This document shows positions 22,661 to 32,810 of a stretch of 64,000 nt of DNA, in pieces. Made by a program: the position numbers and the translations under genes. The stretch's first letter is position 1; every line of letters begins with the position of its first letter. The DNA is from Dermacentor variabilis. Its lineage: Eukaryota; Arthropoda; Arachnida; Ixodida; Ixodidae. The notes under the pieces were generated by a model. The model saw only the letters and a list, made by a program, of their open reading frames with translations, had not been told where the DNA came from and made no database searches. Location: assembly GCF_050947875.1 (NCBI RefSeq), contig NW_027460291.1:31363568-31427567 (forward strand), read 5' to 3'.

Positions 22661-23453
22661 CTGACCCCTATGGTGACCTAAATAGCGACCCCTTTAGTGG
22701 CAGAGACTGTCTCGGTGCAGCTTGGGGAACAGTGAAGGCATTGAATACACACAAAATTCTGTCAAATGCCTATTTTCCGCTTTCCCTAGGAAGATTCTCA
22801 AGCAATAACTGTTGCCCTCAATGTCTGATTACGGTATTTATGGTATTTGCTCAATTCTAACACCTGCCTTTTGTTTTTATTTTTTCAAGGAAATTTCACT
22901 GCCAATTGGCTATGCGGTGCAATTGGACACGAAACCAAAACTGCCTTTGTGGCGTTTGTATGCTTTACCGCATAACAACAATGTATTGTGGCGAAGCTGA
23001 CTTTAGGAAACCGTTCGCCGTTCGCAACACATACGAGACCCTTACCTACTTTATAGCACACGCCACTGCTCATGCATTTGTTGTCATCGTCCTCTAAGAC
23101 AGCTGGCTCATTGGTGCCCCTTGGCATAACCGCGCAAATGCGCTTGTGCCACTGCTCATGCGTTCGTCGTCGTCTTCCACAGCTGGCTCTGATGCTGCTC
23201 ATGATGCCAGCTTTCCCATACTGTCCCTCGCACTCGTGCCACTGTTCGCACCTTAGTCGTCTTCTTTACACTACTGGCTCCGATGCCGCTCATCATGCTA
23301 GCGTTGCCATACTGCCCCTCTCTCTGCGAAGGCGCCGACGGCACTGGCCCACCACCATTTGATGTGGGGAATTCGGTCTCAAATTCTTTGCCTCATTATA
23401 TCGCGAAATGAAAACACGTATCGAGCTGTGCTCAAATTTCGCATTATGGAATA

Positions 23454-24523
23454 CAGTGAAACCTCGTTAAACCGTAGTTGCCCGGAGCTAGGAAAAATGT
23501 ATGTACTAAACCGTAGTACTGTTCAACCGAAATAGCACGAGATCGCCCACTTACCTGTCAAAAACGGAACTTGGAGAGAGTGTGATGAAAGGGTTAAAAA
23601 AACACGCAGTATTTATTCACTTCGCGCGACAAAAGTGTTATTTTCGTTTGATGCCGCGGCGGCCTAGCAGCAACGACAGCGGCCTCAAACTTACTGAAGC
23701 TTCGTGCCAGCTTTTCAGCCAGCCCTCTCTGCTCGGCAAACACTCGCATGGCAGTTTCCTCGTTCACGTTACGTATTCTCTGTGTATGCGCGCGGTAGCA
23801 CTGCAGAAGTCGTGGCGCGCCTTTTTCATTGCGGGGTGCTGTTCTCGTCGCGACGATTGCATTCATGAGGCTGACGTAACGCGGAGCTTCTGCCACTGTC
23901 GGGCCTGAATCGCCCGTGCTGTCACTTTCCGTGTCGTCCTCATCACCGTCTCTATTCCACACTTCGGCAACAACACAGGCAATGAGGGCGAAAAGTTGAA
24001 CCTCGTAGCCAACATCTCTTCGCGGTTGCAGCAGCGCTGCCGAGCAACCGTAGTCAACAGCAGATCCCTGTCTTGTGCCAGCGCCAACTTCTTCGTGTCA
24101 CGTTCGACAGCACGAACAATGTCTAATTTTTCTTCTATGCTGAGCACCCGGCATCTTTTTTATCCGAGCTTCAGCATGACGAGAGTCCTCGCTTGCATGA
24201 CGCCACAATGCTCTCTGGCACGGCACCGAAATGATGTTGATGTGGCTTCACGCGCAAATGCACAGGGCGCTTGGAGGCCGTTGTTCCTATCTCTGAGGCT
24301 TGTTGTTCTGCCGGGCTGCCCGATGCGAGATGACGCACTGCCGTGTTTGCGCGATGAAAAGTGGAAACACTATGTGTTAATGAACACGTACGCAATAAGC
24401 TGGCACGGTTTATGCTGATACAAAATGCAATATGTTCAATGGTCGCTCAGTCGTGGATTGGACTTTACTACTTTTAAAACGAAACTACTGTTTAAGTGGG
24501 TACAGTGTAAAGAGGTTTTACTG
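23454..24523 (-). mobile_element. Pogo-like deletion derivative, copy 3
   Basis: The 1070-bp element begins CAGTGAAACCTCGTTAAACC after a TA and ends AAGAGGTTTTACTG before CA, a mutated TA. The minus strand carries the same three parts as the other copies. These are the leader and helix-turn-helix region (about 24060-24395), the acidic stretch (about 23900-23960) and the C-terminal helix region (about 23600-23830, best seen as ETAMRVFAEQRGLAEKLARS). The catalytic domain is missing. Several frameshifts separate the parts. Confidence 0.85.
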
Positions 24524-24567
24524 CACCGTAATCATTAGCCATGTTTTCTTGCTAAAAAAAAATTAGG

Positions 24568-25376
24568 TGTGCTTTAAGAGAGAGAGATTTATTTACAGAA
24601 AGGCAGAGAGGTCGGCCTGAGCTATAACTTACTCTGGCCTGCTACTCTACACTGAGAAGGGAGCGGGATGAAGAGGGCTGATGAATGATGATAATAGTAT
24701 GAGGAAGAGATGCGTATATACAAATTCAGAGTTGTAGCATCTCTAAAGCTGTGCGTCCAGCCCAGTGGCTTGGAAAAAGGTTATAGGGGCACTTGGGGCG
24801 TTATCAGGGCTGCACTGTTTGCATTAGGCCAAGGACCTAAAAGAAACTCGTTTGATAGTGGCCTCTTATCGACGTTTGCAACTCAAGAGACCAGTTACTG
24901 TCTTTCTTGTGCGTGTGCAGGACACACACAAAATATATGATAGTTTTTCTTGTACGTACCTTGCAGTATTCATAGTTTGGGCTATTATCACTGCAACCTA
25001 TCATATGCTTATAACGGTTGGTGAATGCGACACCAAGGCAAATCCAGTGCACCATGCTCGTTTGGCTTCTTTTGAGCTTGAGGCATACGAAATTTCATTT
25101 CTTGGTCCAATTTGTGTACTCACCTGTGTCGTCAATCTGGTTTGGTCCAGTGTTCCAACATACGGTTGCGTATTACGCAACAAAGTAGGGTGTTTGTGTC
25201 TATTTGTGAGAACGGAATGCGTACTTCAGAAGCATTGTTTAAAGCAGTTCTCGCATCAGTGTCTGCTAGTTTGTTCCATATCACACCACAGTGGGAAAGT
25301 ATCCACTGAAAGGTGACATTGTGGCCATGTATATTTGCGTGGTCTAGATGGCAATGCTGCACAATATTCGGCTATT
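24568..25376 (-). mobile_element. I-clade LINE 3' fragment with an RNase H remnant
   Basis: The minus-strand frame at 25132-25362 encodes VTFQWILSHCGVIWNKLADT, the SHCG and AD motifs of the RNase H domain carried by I-group non-LTR retrotransposons after the reverse transcriptase. The 3' end on the minus strand contains AATAAATCTCTCTCTC, a polyadenylation signal with a CT-rich tail (plus strand 24575-24600). Reverse transcriptase is absent, so the copy is 5'-truncated. The left boundary is set by the CT-rich tail. The right boundary is the start of the next repeat. Confidence 0.65.
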
Positions 25377-26880
25377 CACGCACAATGCCACGGGTATACT
25401 TGGCATTAATATTTCCAGGTCCTACATTCATTGTATGTAAGTGACTGATGCACGCATCAAATTAAGCTGGAAAGAAAGCTCTTCCACAAGCAGCAACCGT
25501 ATTTACTTGCATAATGATCTCCTTCGCATATTGATCACACACCTGAATTTTGTCGTCAAAATGCGGTTTTTTTCTTTCCTGTGTAATGATCGCACCCCGA
25601 ACTTGCCGCAACGATATATCATGTGCCAAGCCTTGTTAATGATGATTGCGCTTGCCATCTGTTGAATGCTACGCGAATGACTCTTCATGACATACCAACT
25701 GGTTTGCACGCACCAAACATTCTTAAGCAGATGCCCCATTTTATTCCTTTCATCACTTTCCACATTTCCCTAAAAAAAAAAAAAGAAACTTACAACCAAA
25801 CTTGCCTTGGCTTTATTATTTGTAGGCTTCATAATGGTTGTGGCCAACAACAACAAAAAAGCCGCCTTTCGATTCTTCTTGTCTGCACTCGTGGGCATGC
25901 AACAAATCGCGAGCGGCAGCGATAGTAGCCACGTTTACACTAATATGTTAGGAGCGTACCCTATTAAAACGCTGACACTTGTAACACAGCTAAAATATTT
26001 GCCCACCCTAAGCGGAGGCCCTTGCACCAATAAAAACCACTAATTCATTCATTTCATTCACCCTTAGCAGAAACGTGCCGTCCGTATTAAGATAGTATGA
26101 AGACAAATGCTGCAGTTTCCGCAGCATACCCGCCATGTGTTTCTATGTCACTGGCAGCTAAGCAAGCCCATCTCTGTTTCTGTCCCCTCAAAGTGGACAT
26201 GTCTACGTTATTGCTGCAGACTTGCCAATATTAACAATATTATTCATTACTTATATGGAAGAAACTGTTTCAATGCGCGTAATGTACTCGTGAAAAGAAA
26301 AGAAATCGCATTCAGCATGTTTGGCTTGCTTCGCCGGCCGCCATTTTTGTTTTGGTGTTCCACAGCAAATGCGGGATGAAAAAAAAAAATTTTCTTTTCG
26401 CAAGAAATTTAACCCTTGTAATGATAGCACCCCTGAATTTACGGCAATTTTTTTTTTTTTACAGAAATGTGCAAACATTATGCGAGCACATAAGGTATTT
26501 CGATTTTCAGTAAAACAGGTAACGGACCCTAACACACGAAAAGTGCAATCGGGAGGCCGTATCTTAGCACATAATTGTTCACAGCGGAACGCAGAACCTT
26601 AGTGCTGCATTTTCTACTGAATAACAGTTGACGACATGCGAGCTGATGAGTCCCAGCAGAATATTCAAAATACTAAGGACACCCCCATTTTCATGCAACG
26701 TACAAATTGTCACATTTGTCTCAATTGTCACTGCTGATCAGCAGGCCGGAAGAATAAACACAAATTAAGCATTAGGGGATGCTTTGATGCAAGCAATAAG
26801 AAAGGCACCTTACCTCGCAAGCAACGATGTTCTTTGTCGGAACAAAGTTCTTTTGGCCAATATTGTGCAGCCATTGCTTC
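25377..26880 (-). repeat. THAP-exon repeat, copy A (interrupted)
   Basis: Bases 25377-25494 and 26494-26880 align with the continuous copy at 36741-37230. On the minus strand the right end encodes the last part of a THAP domain (KQWLHNIGQKNFVPTKN, then ACE) and runs into GTAAGG, a splice donor (exon end at 26814). The first half of the THAP domain is missing beyond 26880. The intervening 1 kb is a separate insertion. Confidence 0.65.
25495..26493. mobile_element. 1-kb insertion with pogo-like ends inside the THAP repeat
   Basis: The interval is absent from the paralogous repeat at 36741-37230, which supplies an approximate empty site. The left end, CCGTATTTACTTGCATAATG, resembles the CCGTATTTACTCGAATCTAA end of the POGK-like element. 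The right end carries CATTATGCGAGCACATAAGG, whose inverse (CTCGCATAATG) matches the left. Subterminal GTAATGATCGCACCCC and GTAATGATAGCACCCC appear near each end. No transposase frame is recognised, so this is a non-autonomous element. Confidence 0.55.
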
Positions 26881-27185
26881 TCACCGTGGCAATGCTGGTG
26901 ACGTATCAGAGACAAAATATTGCTATTTGTGCTAGACTCTGGGATCAAATTAGCACAGTCATACAGGTGGAGTCCAAATTAAATGGTGCACTGTAAGGTT
27001 GGGGTGTTTAAAATTTCTGCCGTCGTTACACATTGTCTATGGGGGGTCTATGGTGGTGTTGTGAAGCAGTCCGAATAATTGAGCGTGTCTTAATTGCCAC
27101 TCGGTGACTGGATGTAATAAACGCCATTTGTGAGTGAAATACTGGTGGCATTTATTACGACAGGCACTATGTCACAGGCATTTTA

Positions 27186-27702
27186 GGTGGGTCCACTGTT
27201 AGAGGGAACACACAAGCGCGTGGCTCATGCTCCGGTCAGTGCCATATATGAGAAGTAACAAAAACCAAGCGCATGCGCGAAATGACACGGGCAGCACATG
27301 CTGTGTACTGACTGCTGCCTAACCCCCACGTCTTGAGCTGCGGTTGCGATGAATGCAATTTAAAGGAGAACAGTTGCACTCGACCTGCCAGCAATCTGGA
27401 TGCTAAGAGCATAGAAATGATGGAGCTTTCAGAACATTATTAACGACATGAAGCCCCATTTTTTCGGTGGAAGCTTCGCATTTGGATCTTATCACACAAC
27501 AGATGGAAACAGATTTGCAATTGCATGGCAGGGCAGCCACGCATGAGCAATGCAAAGGAGTGGTTTGGTAGTAGATGATGTGCGGCGTGTGCTGCCCCTA
27601 CGTCGTTTTGTGAATACACTTGCTTTTGGCCGCTTCCTGTCACTGGCGCTGCACAGAGCATGAACCACGCACTTGGGTTTTCCCTCTAACAGTGGACCCA
27701 CC
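27186..27702. mobile_element. Non-autonomous element with about 45-bp terminal inverted repeats
   Basis: The left end begins GGTGGGTCCACTGTTAGAGG and stays similar to the inverse of the right end for about 45 bp, through the GCGTGG and TCATGCTC words. The total length is 517 bp. Flanking bases do not show an obvious target duplication. There is no transposase-like frame. The superfamily is unknown to me. Confidence 0.7.
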
Positions 27703-27860
27703 TGTACAAATAGGCTTTTCTGGTTGTTTGAATTATACCCCTTGTAGGTGGGTCAGTGGTGCCATGTGAGGTGTGGATTGTGCATCACAGGAGTCTAGTG
27801 GGGGGGTGGAAGTCCAGGCCAAGTTTACTCGATTGGACATGTGCCACATTTGATTTTACT

Positions 27861-28100
27861 CGCCGCGGTGGCTTAGCAGCTTTGGTATTGCACTGCTAAG
27901 CACAAGGTCACAGGATCAAATCCTAGCCGCAGCGACTGCATTTCAGTGGGGGCAAAATGCAAAAGCACCCGTTTCCTGTGCATTGAGAGCACGGTAAAGA
28001 TCCTCTGGTGGTCAAAATTAATCCAGAGTCCCCAACTACGGTGTGCCTCATAATGAAATCGTGGCTGTGTCACGTAAAACCCCACAATCCAGTTAAATTC
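27861..28100 (+). mobile_element. Complete tRNA-derived SINE (Ruka-like)
   Basis: The 5' part is tRNA-like. GCGGTGGCTTAGCAG serves as the A box, and AGGATCAAATCCT (27912-27924) serves as the B box of an RNA polymerase III promoter. It is followed by the GGGGGCAAAATGCAAAAGCA block and the tail CTGGTGGTCAAAATTAATCC, then GTGCCTCATAATGAAATC and GTAAAACCCCACAAT. The same head and tail recur separately at several places in this window. The name Ruka is from memory of a published tick SINE and should be confirmed. Confidence 0.75.
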
Positions 28101-28329
28101 ATTTATTTGAATTTTGCATTCTTTTGAAAATTCATGGAACACAAAGGTAGGTATGAGCATAAATACGCTTGCAAGAAAAAGGCAATGAAATGTGACTGCA
28201 TTGAATTTTAGTGCAGTCAGTAAAAATGTGAGGATGTCAACTTGTGGCATGCAAACAGTGGTGGAGTTCCTGTGTTTGAGCATTTGTTCCACAAATAAGA
28301 GCTTTGGCCTAATGTCGATCCTCCCACAG

Positions 28330-28496
28330 CACTGGCGGGCTTCTCACCGCACCACAAGATCACCAGCTTCGAGGAGGCCAAGGGTCTGGACAAGATCAAC
28401 GAGCGTATGCCACCCCGCAAGGATGCGCCGCTGCCGCACGGGGGGCCCTCATCGCCGCAGGAGGAGCATGGTGGCAGCAACTCGGCTGGCTCCTGA
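28330..28496 (+). CDS. CanA: Calcineurin A, terminal coding exon with autoinhibitory segment
   Basis: The exon takes two bases to complete an Ala codon, then encodes [20 protein letters not shown] and continues through [11 protein letters not shown] to a short Gly/Ser-rich tail and TGA at 28494-28496. [10 protein letters not shown] and INERMPPR are the autoinhibitory peptide that blocks the phosphatase active site until calmodulin binds. The acceptor is CTCCCACAG. The tail after the autoinhibitory segment is about 25 residues, shorter than in vertebrates. The exon is GC-rich compared with the flanking introns. No breaks are present. Confidence 0.95.
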
Positions 28497-29879
28497 AGGG
28501 GGTCTCGCCCCCCTCCCACTGCTCTCCTTTCCTCCCCCTCCTCCTCCTGCCCAGTTCCTCTCTCGTCATCCTCGGTTTCCTCCTTCCTTGTTAAGTGCCT
28601 CGCTCTCGACTGCTCTTCCCACTTCCCATCTCATCATCCCTTGTTGTGCACTGACGATGCCACGGCGCAGAGTGTGTGCTGCATGTGCGACGAGGAGACT
28701 GCTTGCCACGCGGCTTTCTCTCTCTCTCCCGGTGGGCAGCTTGCCACTCCTGCCGTTCTGTTTCTCTTTTGACGTGTGCACACCCCCTGCGTCTTTTCTC
28801 AGTGTGCAGTGCACCATGGTCTTTTTTTTTTAATTTTGCGTCACTCTGCTTTTCTGTGCCCACTGTTGTGCGATTTTCATTTCCTGCTAAGTTATTATAA
28901 GTTGGTGAGTGATAGTGAGCAGTTGTGGACTTTTTTCTTTTGTGCTGTTTCTTTTGCCTTTTTGGGAGCGCAGGTTCAGAGTGCCCTCACGATGCTCCGC
29001 AAAGCACTGATGTGTGTGTGTGTCTGGCCGTGGGGGCTCTTCACTGTTTGCCCTTTGTTGTTGCTGTTGTTCTGGTCACCTTTTCAGCTAGTGTATTTTG
29101 TGCCCGGTCAAGCAGCGTCACACGGGCAGCGCGCGCACGCATACGGGATGCCGAAACACTGTGCTGCTGCACTGCACCGCCCCATTTGTGTCATATTTTT
29201 TTACATATATACACACACATAGGTTTGTTCCTCCTTTTTTTTTTCTTTCTGTGTACAGCAACGGGCCTGTTTTGCCGCTGCTTCCCATTCCCTTCCTCCT
29301 TGCTGTGGCTGCCCTCGTGTTCAACTTCTTGCAAATCGTGCGTGTGTGTGTTCAGTGGAAGACGATACAGAATGTCGCCGCCAATTGTGAGGGGAGGGGG
29401 ATGCTGTATGAAGAAAGGGGGGAAGGGCTCGCTCGTTCCTGTGGGGCACTATCGTTGGAGGGGAGCAGCTCTCGCTGTATTGCGCATGCGTGCCCCCTTT
29501 CCATGCACCACTGCTGTCAGCAGCTGTATTGACTGCTGCCACTGAGGAAGGGATGGTAGGTTTGCAAGCCAGGTTGGGGCATGTCTATGGGCCAGCCGTG
29601 CGTGCACCGTGTGCAGCAAAGCGCGGCAGTCATTGATGGGCTTGTGGGGGGATGGGTGTGCGCACCTGGCGAGACCCGAGGGTAACTCTATACATACACG
29701 AGTGTACATAAGAGGGGAAAAAAAAAACAGGCCTGACACAGGGGTCACTTGGGCTGCGATGCAATTTTCACATCGGGAAATTGCCGTGCAATGTCTCTCT
29801 TGCTCTACTCAATTGTTTTCTTCCTTGTTCTTGCATCTTGGCCATGCCCTTTTTCCCCCTTTTCTTTCATGCCCTGTAT

Positions 29880-30113
29880 ATGTGTCTATATATATGTATA
29901 TATACATATATAAATATATATATATATATATTGATGTGTATATATATGAATATGTGTATATGTATGTATATACAGAAAGCCATCACCTGGAGAACTGTTT
30001 TTGATTTCTCATGCGCGTCCATTCCCGATGGCTGGTGGCAATTTGTGAAAGAAGAACTAATATATATATATAATACATATAATATTCATATACATATTAT
30101 ACATACTGCACGT
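29880..30113. repeat. TA-rich simple repeats in the 3' UTR
   Basis: Two clusters of TATATA and ATACATAT words lie at about 29880-29975 and 30060-30113, separated by ordinary sequence. They can form AT hairpins and are likely variable in length. Confidence 0.8.
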
Positions 30114-31884
30114 GCAAATGCTTCTCTTTTAATTTTCTTCCTCTCCCTTTGTCTTCCTTCTCCCTGCTCTGAGAAGTCGCCTGTTTCCGTTTCATGATGC
30201 GGCTTATTGTTTGGTCCTCTTCCTTATATTTTGTCCACTGTTGCTAACCTGTCTGTCTTCTTGCTGTCCTTCGTACACACCGGAGGGCCAACATGAAATG
30301 GCGTGGAACTTTTCCCTGGTACGTTGCGCCGTTTATCTACTTCAGCCTCCCCTGTCTCTCCCCTCCACTGATGCTGCTGTGGGAGGCCACCTGCTGCCAA
30401 ACCAGCCAAGCGTGTGTGTTGAGGAGGGAACTCATGCAACGCCACTCATCCATGTTCCAGCTGGTGATCTGTCTGGGACTGTTCCGAATCAGAGCATGTC
30501 AGCATTGAGTTGTATCTTGTCAAATAGGTAAACTTGAAGGTTGAGAACCAAGAAAGGTGTGTGGGGAGATCATACATGTGACAGCACGCAGACAGCACCT
30601 GCCCAAGTACTGTCTGGGTGGTGCTCAGCCAGATGAAAGTTCAAGGTGGGACCCTGTTGCAGCTGATTCTTTTTTTTTTAATGAAGTGGTTTTCGTGGAA
30701 ATAACTGCTTCTGCGCACTAATGTAAGGTCTAAATGTGTAGCCATACTCCATGCTGAACTCTTGCCCAGCGAATATTGTCGAGGCTTGTCTGTTTCGATG
30801 GTTGTGGGAAGCCCAAGATGTTTTGTGGCAGGCAGCATTTCTTGTGCTGCCGTGCCTGATCTAGTCTTTCTGTAATGGTTTATGGTCTTGTGGCTCCATA
30901 AAGTCTAAAACTGGACAAGGACTGGAAAAGTAGCACACAATGCCAGTTAGGCACTTGTGCTCCACCTCTGCTTGTCTAACCTGAGAACATTACGCATCTG
31001 CTAGTTTCCAATGCAGGGGAACGAACACCATGTTTGAAGGTTCTGTGTAATTGTTTAGGCATGGGGGCCGTGCACTGGCTTCTGCCTTTTTGACTATCTT
31101 GCAGTGACTTGCTGTTTACCTTGGTATTGGTTTACGTTGGTTTACCTTGGTAAGTTGTTGCACCACAAGTCAAGTGGGGTAGTCTCACAAGTCAGGATTC
31201 GCTGTGTTTTGTGTGGGTGACTGGGGTTTTGCTTTAACCTTGCTACATTGGACTTGCTCAAGGCCATATGCACACTCCTGCCTGCACGGGCCTAATTGAA
31301 TGGTTGCAAGTGTTTTCAATATTTCGTTTAATGAAACGGTGGCAGAGTCCCTCACAGGCCACACGCAAGAGTTTTCGCTCAAACTTTATGTAATGTAAAA
31401 GTAGGCAAAGTCTGGTGCATCTCGTAATGCTACTGTGGCAGTGAGGCACTCGGTGTGCATGTCCTTGCACGGGCTACAGCATTACTAGCTGTGTTCCCAG
31501 GCTGTCTGCAAGCTAGGCTGCAGTGGCCGCATCTTAGCCTGGGTGTCTAGTGGAGGGGTGTGGCATGGGGGGGGATTTGGGGACTTTCTTGCTGACAGGG
31601 GGGGGGGGAGAAAATGTTCTGCTCTGCGCGTTTTGAGAAATACGCACATTCATGTTTAAACAAAAATCTCTCTTCTTGATATTTCCAAAAGCTCTCTCGC
31701 TCTCTGGCGAACTGTCTTATCGAATTCCCTCAGGAGTGACGGCCTCATTGTTTTCGGCAGCGCGGAAGACAGAGGCACGCTTATGTGGGCGTGTAATAAC
31801 CCATCTGTTGTGCAATAGTTGTACACACACACACACAAGAAAATTGTATCTGTTGTAAAAAAAAATAATGACTGGTTTATGTTG

Positions 31885-31890
31885 AATAAA
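31885..31890 (+). terminator. Candidate polyadenylation signal for calcineurin A
   Basis: This AATAAA is the first canonical signal after the calcineurin stop codon. Sequence after it is AT-rich. It is the most likely site for 3' end formation, but weaker variant signals upstream could also be used. Confidence 0.5.
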
Positions 31891-31910
31891 AATGAATTAT
31901 GAACTTCACA

Positions 31911-32551
31911 GCAATTGGTTCTTCCTCTTATGTGTGCTAGAAGAGAGAGTATGCAAGAGAAGAACGCGAGCTTCTCTCATGTGTTGGTTGCCTTTAGGGC
32001 TAACTTTTGTGGGCAGTTATGAAAGCAAATGTAAGCCTTGCAGTCATATAACTCTGAATTCATTGGAACACAATCAGTTGGGAGCCTTTGGCCGAGCTCA
32101 AGAATTATGCAATTGTGAAATTTTCGAGGGCTCGCTGTGGTTTTCCAAGTGGAATGCATCGCACACTTATCCTGCACGGAGGAAAGCCCAGTTGATTTGG
32201 GGCTCTATTCTGGACATTCCGCCATTATCTTCGATGCGTGACGTAGGCGCGACACGTTTGAAGTGGCGCTGATGGGTCCAGTTTTGCTTTCGTAGTGTGA
32301 TGCACACTTGACGTCTTGCCTATAGGAAACAAATGAAGGCACTGAACCAAACGTTCTTCGTAACGCAAGACCGTTTTCCTCCGAGGTAAAAGTAAAGCAG
32401 CTAGCTCAAAGCGCATGATTACTCCGTCGAAAACGCTTCTCTCTCCCATCGTCTGCTTCATTTTAGCTCGGATATGTGTACCCAGGAAACGGAATGAGCG
32501 CAGTATATTAGGCGTCAACGCGCTTGTTTGCTGGAGAGAACATACGCGACC
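31911..32551. other. Intergenic sequence, nothing recognised
   Basis: There is no coding similarity. Two opposite open frames (31892-32272 and 32225-32599) exceed 120 codons but have no recognisable motif. Confidence 0.4.
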
Positions 32552-32810
32552 TACACTCTTAAACAAAATTGCACCCTTTGCTCGTATCTTGCCACACAAC
32601 GATAATCGTCATCTGTCTTGTCCGCATTTCCTTTAATGCTGCGAGCCCGGTACTTCCAACTCGCGAACGGCATGCGCGTTAGCATGACTGAGCATGACTG
32701 GAAAGTAGCGAGCGCAGTGCTTTCAAGAAAAAAAACGCAAGCAAGACAGGTTATCGTTGTGTGGCCAATATACACACACACCAAAGGGTGTACATTTGTC
32801 TAGGAGTGTA
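32552..32810. mobile_element. 259-bp MITE with about 65-bp terminal inverted repeats
   Basis: The left end, TACACTCTTAAACAAAATTG, continues through CACCCTTTG and CCACACAACGATAA to GTCTTG. The right end mirrors it (CAAGACAGGTTATCGTTGTG then CAAAGGGTGTAC, ending AGGAGTGTA). The centre of about 110 bp is non-coding. The compact size and long inverted ends fit a non-autonomous DNA transposon of unknown superfamily. Confidence 0.75.

Larger units (their letters stand above)
22133..28329 (+). other. 6.2-kb calcineurin intron
   Basis: This runs from GTGAGC to CCCACAG and links phase-matched exons. It contains a Tigger-like end at 22501, the third pogo deletion derivative, an I-clade LINE end, a THAP-exon repeat with an inserted element, a long-TIR element and a complete SINE. 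The part 22660-23450 shows no recognisable frame. It contains a mildly repetitive stretch at 23140-23330 with two similar blocks (GCTGGCTCTGATGCTGCTCA and CTACTGGCTCCGATGCCGCT). Confidence 0.85.
28497..31910 (+). other. Probable calcineurin 3' UTR
   Basis: After the stop codon I see about 3.4 kb free of recognisable mobile elements, in contrast to everything around it. The first AATAAA after the stop is at 31885-31890, so cleavage is expected about 15-25 bases later. The UTR begins with C/T-rich sequence and contains TA-rich simple repeats near 29885-29970 and 30060-30110. Frames of up to 200 codons occur here but none has a recognisable domain. The extent is inferred and no splice evidence is available. 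Confidence 0.55.

Noticed and set aside
28192..29545. Several 130-210-codon open frames after the calcineurin stop
   Set aside because: They overlap each other on both strands in C/T-rich sequence, have no domains and lie in the probable 3' UTR.
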